In this document: positions 63,766 through 64,000 of the stretch, one piece after another
Layout of the letters: each line of letters begins with the position of its first letter
How positions within the stretch are numbered: position 1 is the first letter of the stretch
Assembly (NCBI GenBank): GCA_946699065.1
Contig: CAMPDV010000121.1
Location: forward strand, 62,001 to 126,000
Reading direction: 5' to 3'
Source of the DNA: Loxodes magnus
Taxonomy: Eukaryota > Ciliophora > Karyorelictea > Loxodida > Loxodidae
DNA length: 64,000 bases
Program-made: the position numbers and the translations under genes
The notes under the pieces: model-generated
The model's database searches: none
What the model saw: only the letters and a program-made list of their open reading frames with translations
What the model was told of the DNA's origin: nothing

Positions 63766-64000
63766 ATGCCTTTTGAGGAACTAGTAGAAATTTTTAGTTT
63801 TGAAACTAACTAAAAGATTTCGTTAATAAAACTAAGAAATTTGACTATTGACAATAGATCAAAAGATATTGTATTGAATGATTTTTCCGCTTTAGAAGAT
63901 TTAAAATCAAACAGTTGAGAAAATAGTTAAACATACATAGATAGAGCGAAGACTCTGAAACATAATGATAAATAGTAAATTTAAAATTAAGCTTTAAGCT
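63766..64000 (+). CDS. N-terminal part of an unidentified gene running off the right edge
   Basis: The frame from the ATG at 63766 gives MPFEELVEIFSFETNQKISL and continues with a balanced, charged composition (KLRNLTIDNRSKDIVLNDF, then TYIDRAKTLKHNDK), with TAA/TAG as Gln and one TGA as Trp, to the window end. Coding-like sequence in the same frame begins slightly upstream (about 63736, VKKVDDKFKK). The T-rich stretch ending in tttttag at 63718-63724 could be an intron end, with the true start further 5'. The visible 80-90 residues are too short to assign a family; no membrane span or catalytic motif is seen. Confidence 0.6.

Noticed and set aside
1-64000. Bacterial, mycoplasma or mitochondrial origin (AT-rich, TGA as Trp)
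   Set aside because: TAA and TAG are also read as sense throughout, and the proteins (IP3R-like, giant beta-helix membrane proteins) are eukaryotic nuclear types.

Overview
The window reads as nuclear DNA of a ciliate in which all three standard stop codons are used as sense codons: TAA and TAG as glutamine and TGA as tryptophan. The sequence shows this directly. Long conserved frames are filled with in-frame TAA/TAG, and TGA in one family member sits where a sibling has TGG (for example the Asp-Trp-Thr and Asp-Trp-Pro motifs of the surface-protein genes, and conserved Trp positions of an IP3-receptor-like gene). This code, with very AT-rich spacers, suggests a karyorelictid such as Loxodes or, less likely, the heterotrich Condylostoma. 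Standard-code gene finding fails here: every frame is nearly open, so I relied on family-to-family comparison, motif recognition and codon-position bias. Gene ends, where a TGA must be chosen as the real stop, are approximate.

Four very large genes for related surface proteins dominate the window: gene 1 (about 5754-1, minus, cut by the left edge), gene 2 (18003-24485, plus), gene 4 (31741 to about 38.1 kb, plus) and gene 3 (48050 to about 54.56 kb, plus). Each encodes a signal peptide, an N-terminal Cys-rich patch, about 1000 residues of GG-containing right-handed beta-helix repeats, a Cys-rich EGF-like segment, a module of eight or nine membrane spans and a long cytoplasmic tail. Gene 1 is a mosaic. 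Its first half and 1.9 kb of upstream DNA match gene 3, its second half matches gene 2, and a 1.69 kb core is nearly identical in all three. This is what ectopic recombination or gene conversion within a surface-antigen-like family would leave.

Between these genes lie three copies of an inositol 1,4,5-trisphosphate receptor / ryanodine receptor-like gene (A 38.7-46.13 kb plus; B 61.96-57.54 kb minus; C 25.7-27.6 kb plus). All lack the C-terminal channel pore and carry frame changes. Copy A is cut exactly where the DNA shared by genes 1 and 3 begins (46134), so the segmental duplication probably truncated it. Each complete surface gene has an IP3R-like copy nearby, as if the two had spread as one block.

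At 12.2-17.9 kb a multi-pass membrane protein gene is split by a 1.16 kb GC-rich insertion (14927-16088) flanked by a 16-bp target-site duplication and encoding a zinc-knuckle protein. This looks like a short, non-autonomous LINE-type retroelement. Smaller coding-like fragments lie at 8.3-9.0, 28.9-29.5, 54.6-55.25 and 55.5-56.65 kb (the last a relic of the surface family). The start of a further gene runs off the right edge from 63.77 kb. The rest is AT-rich spacer in which I recognise nothing.
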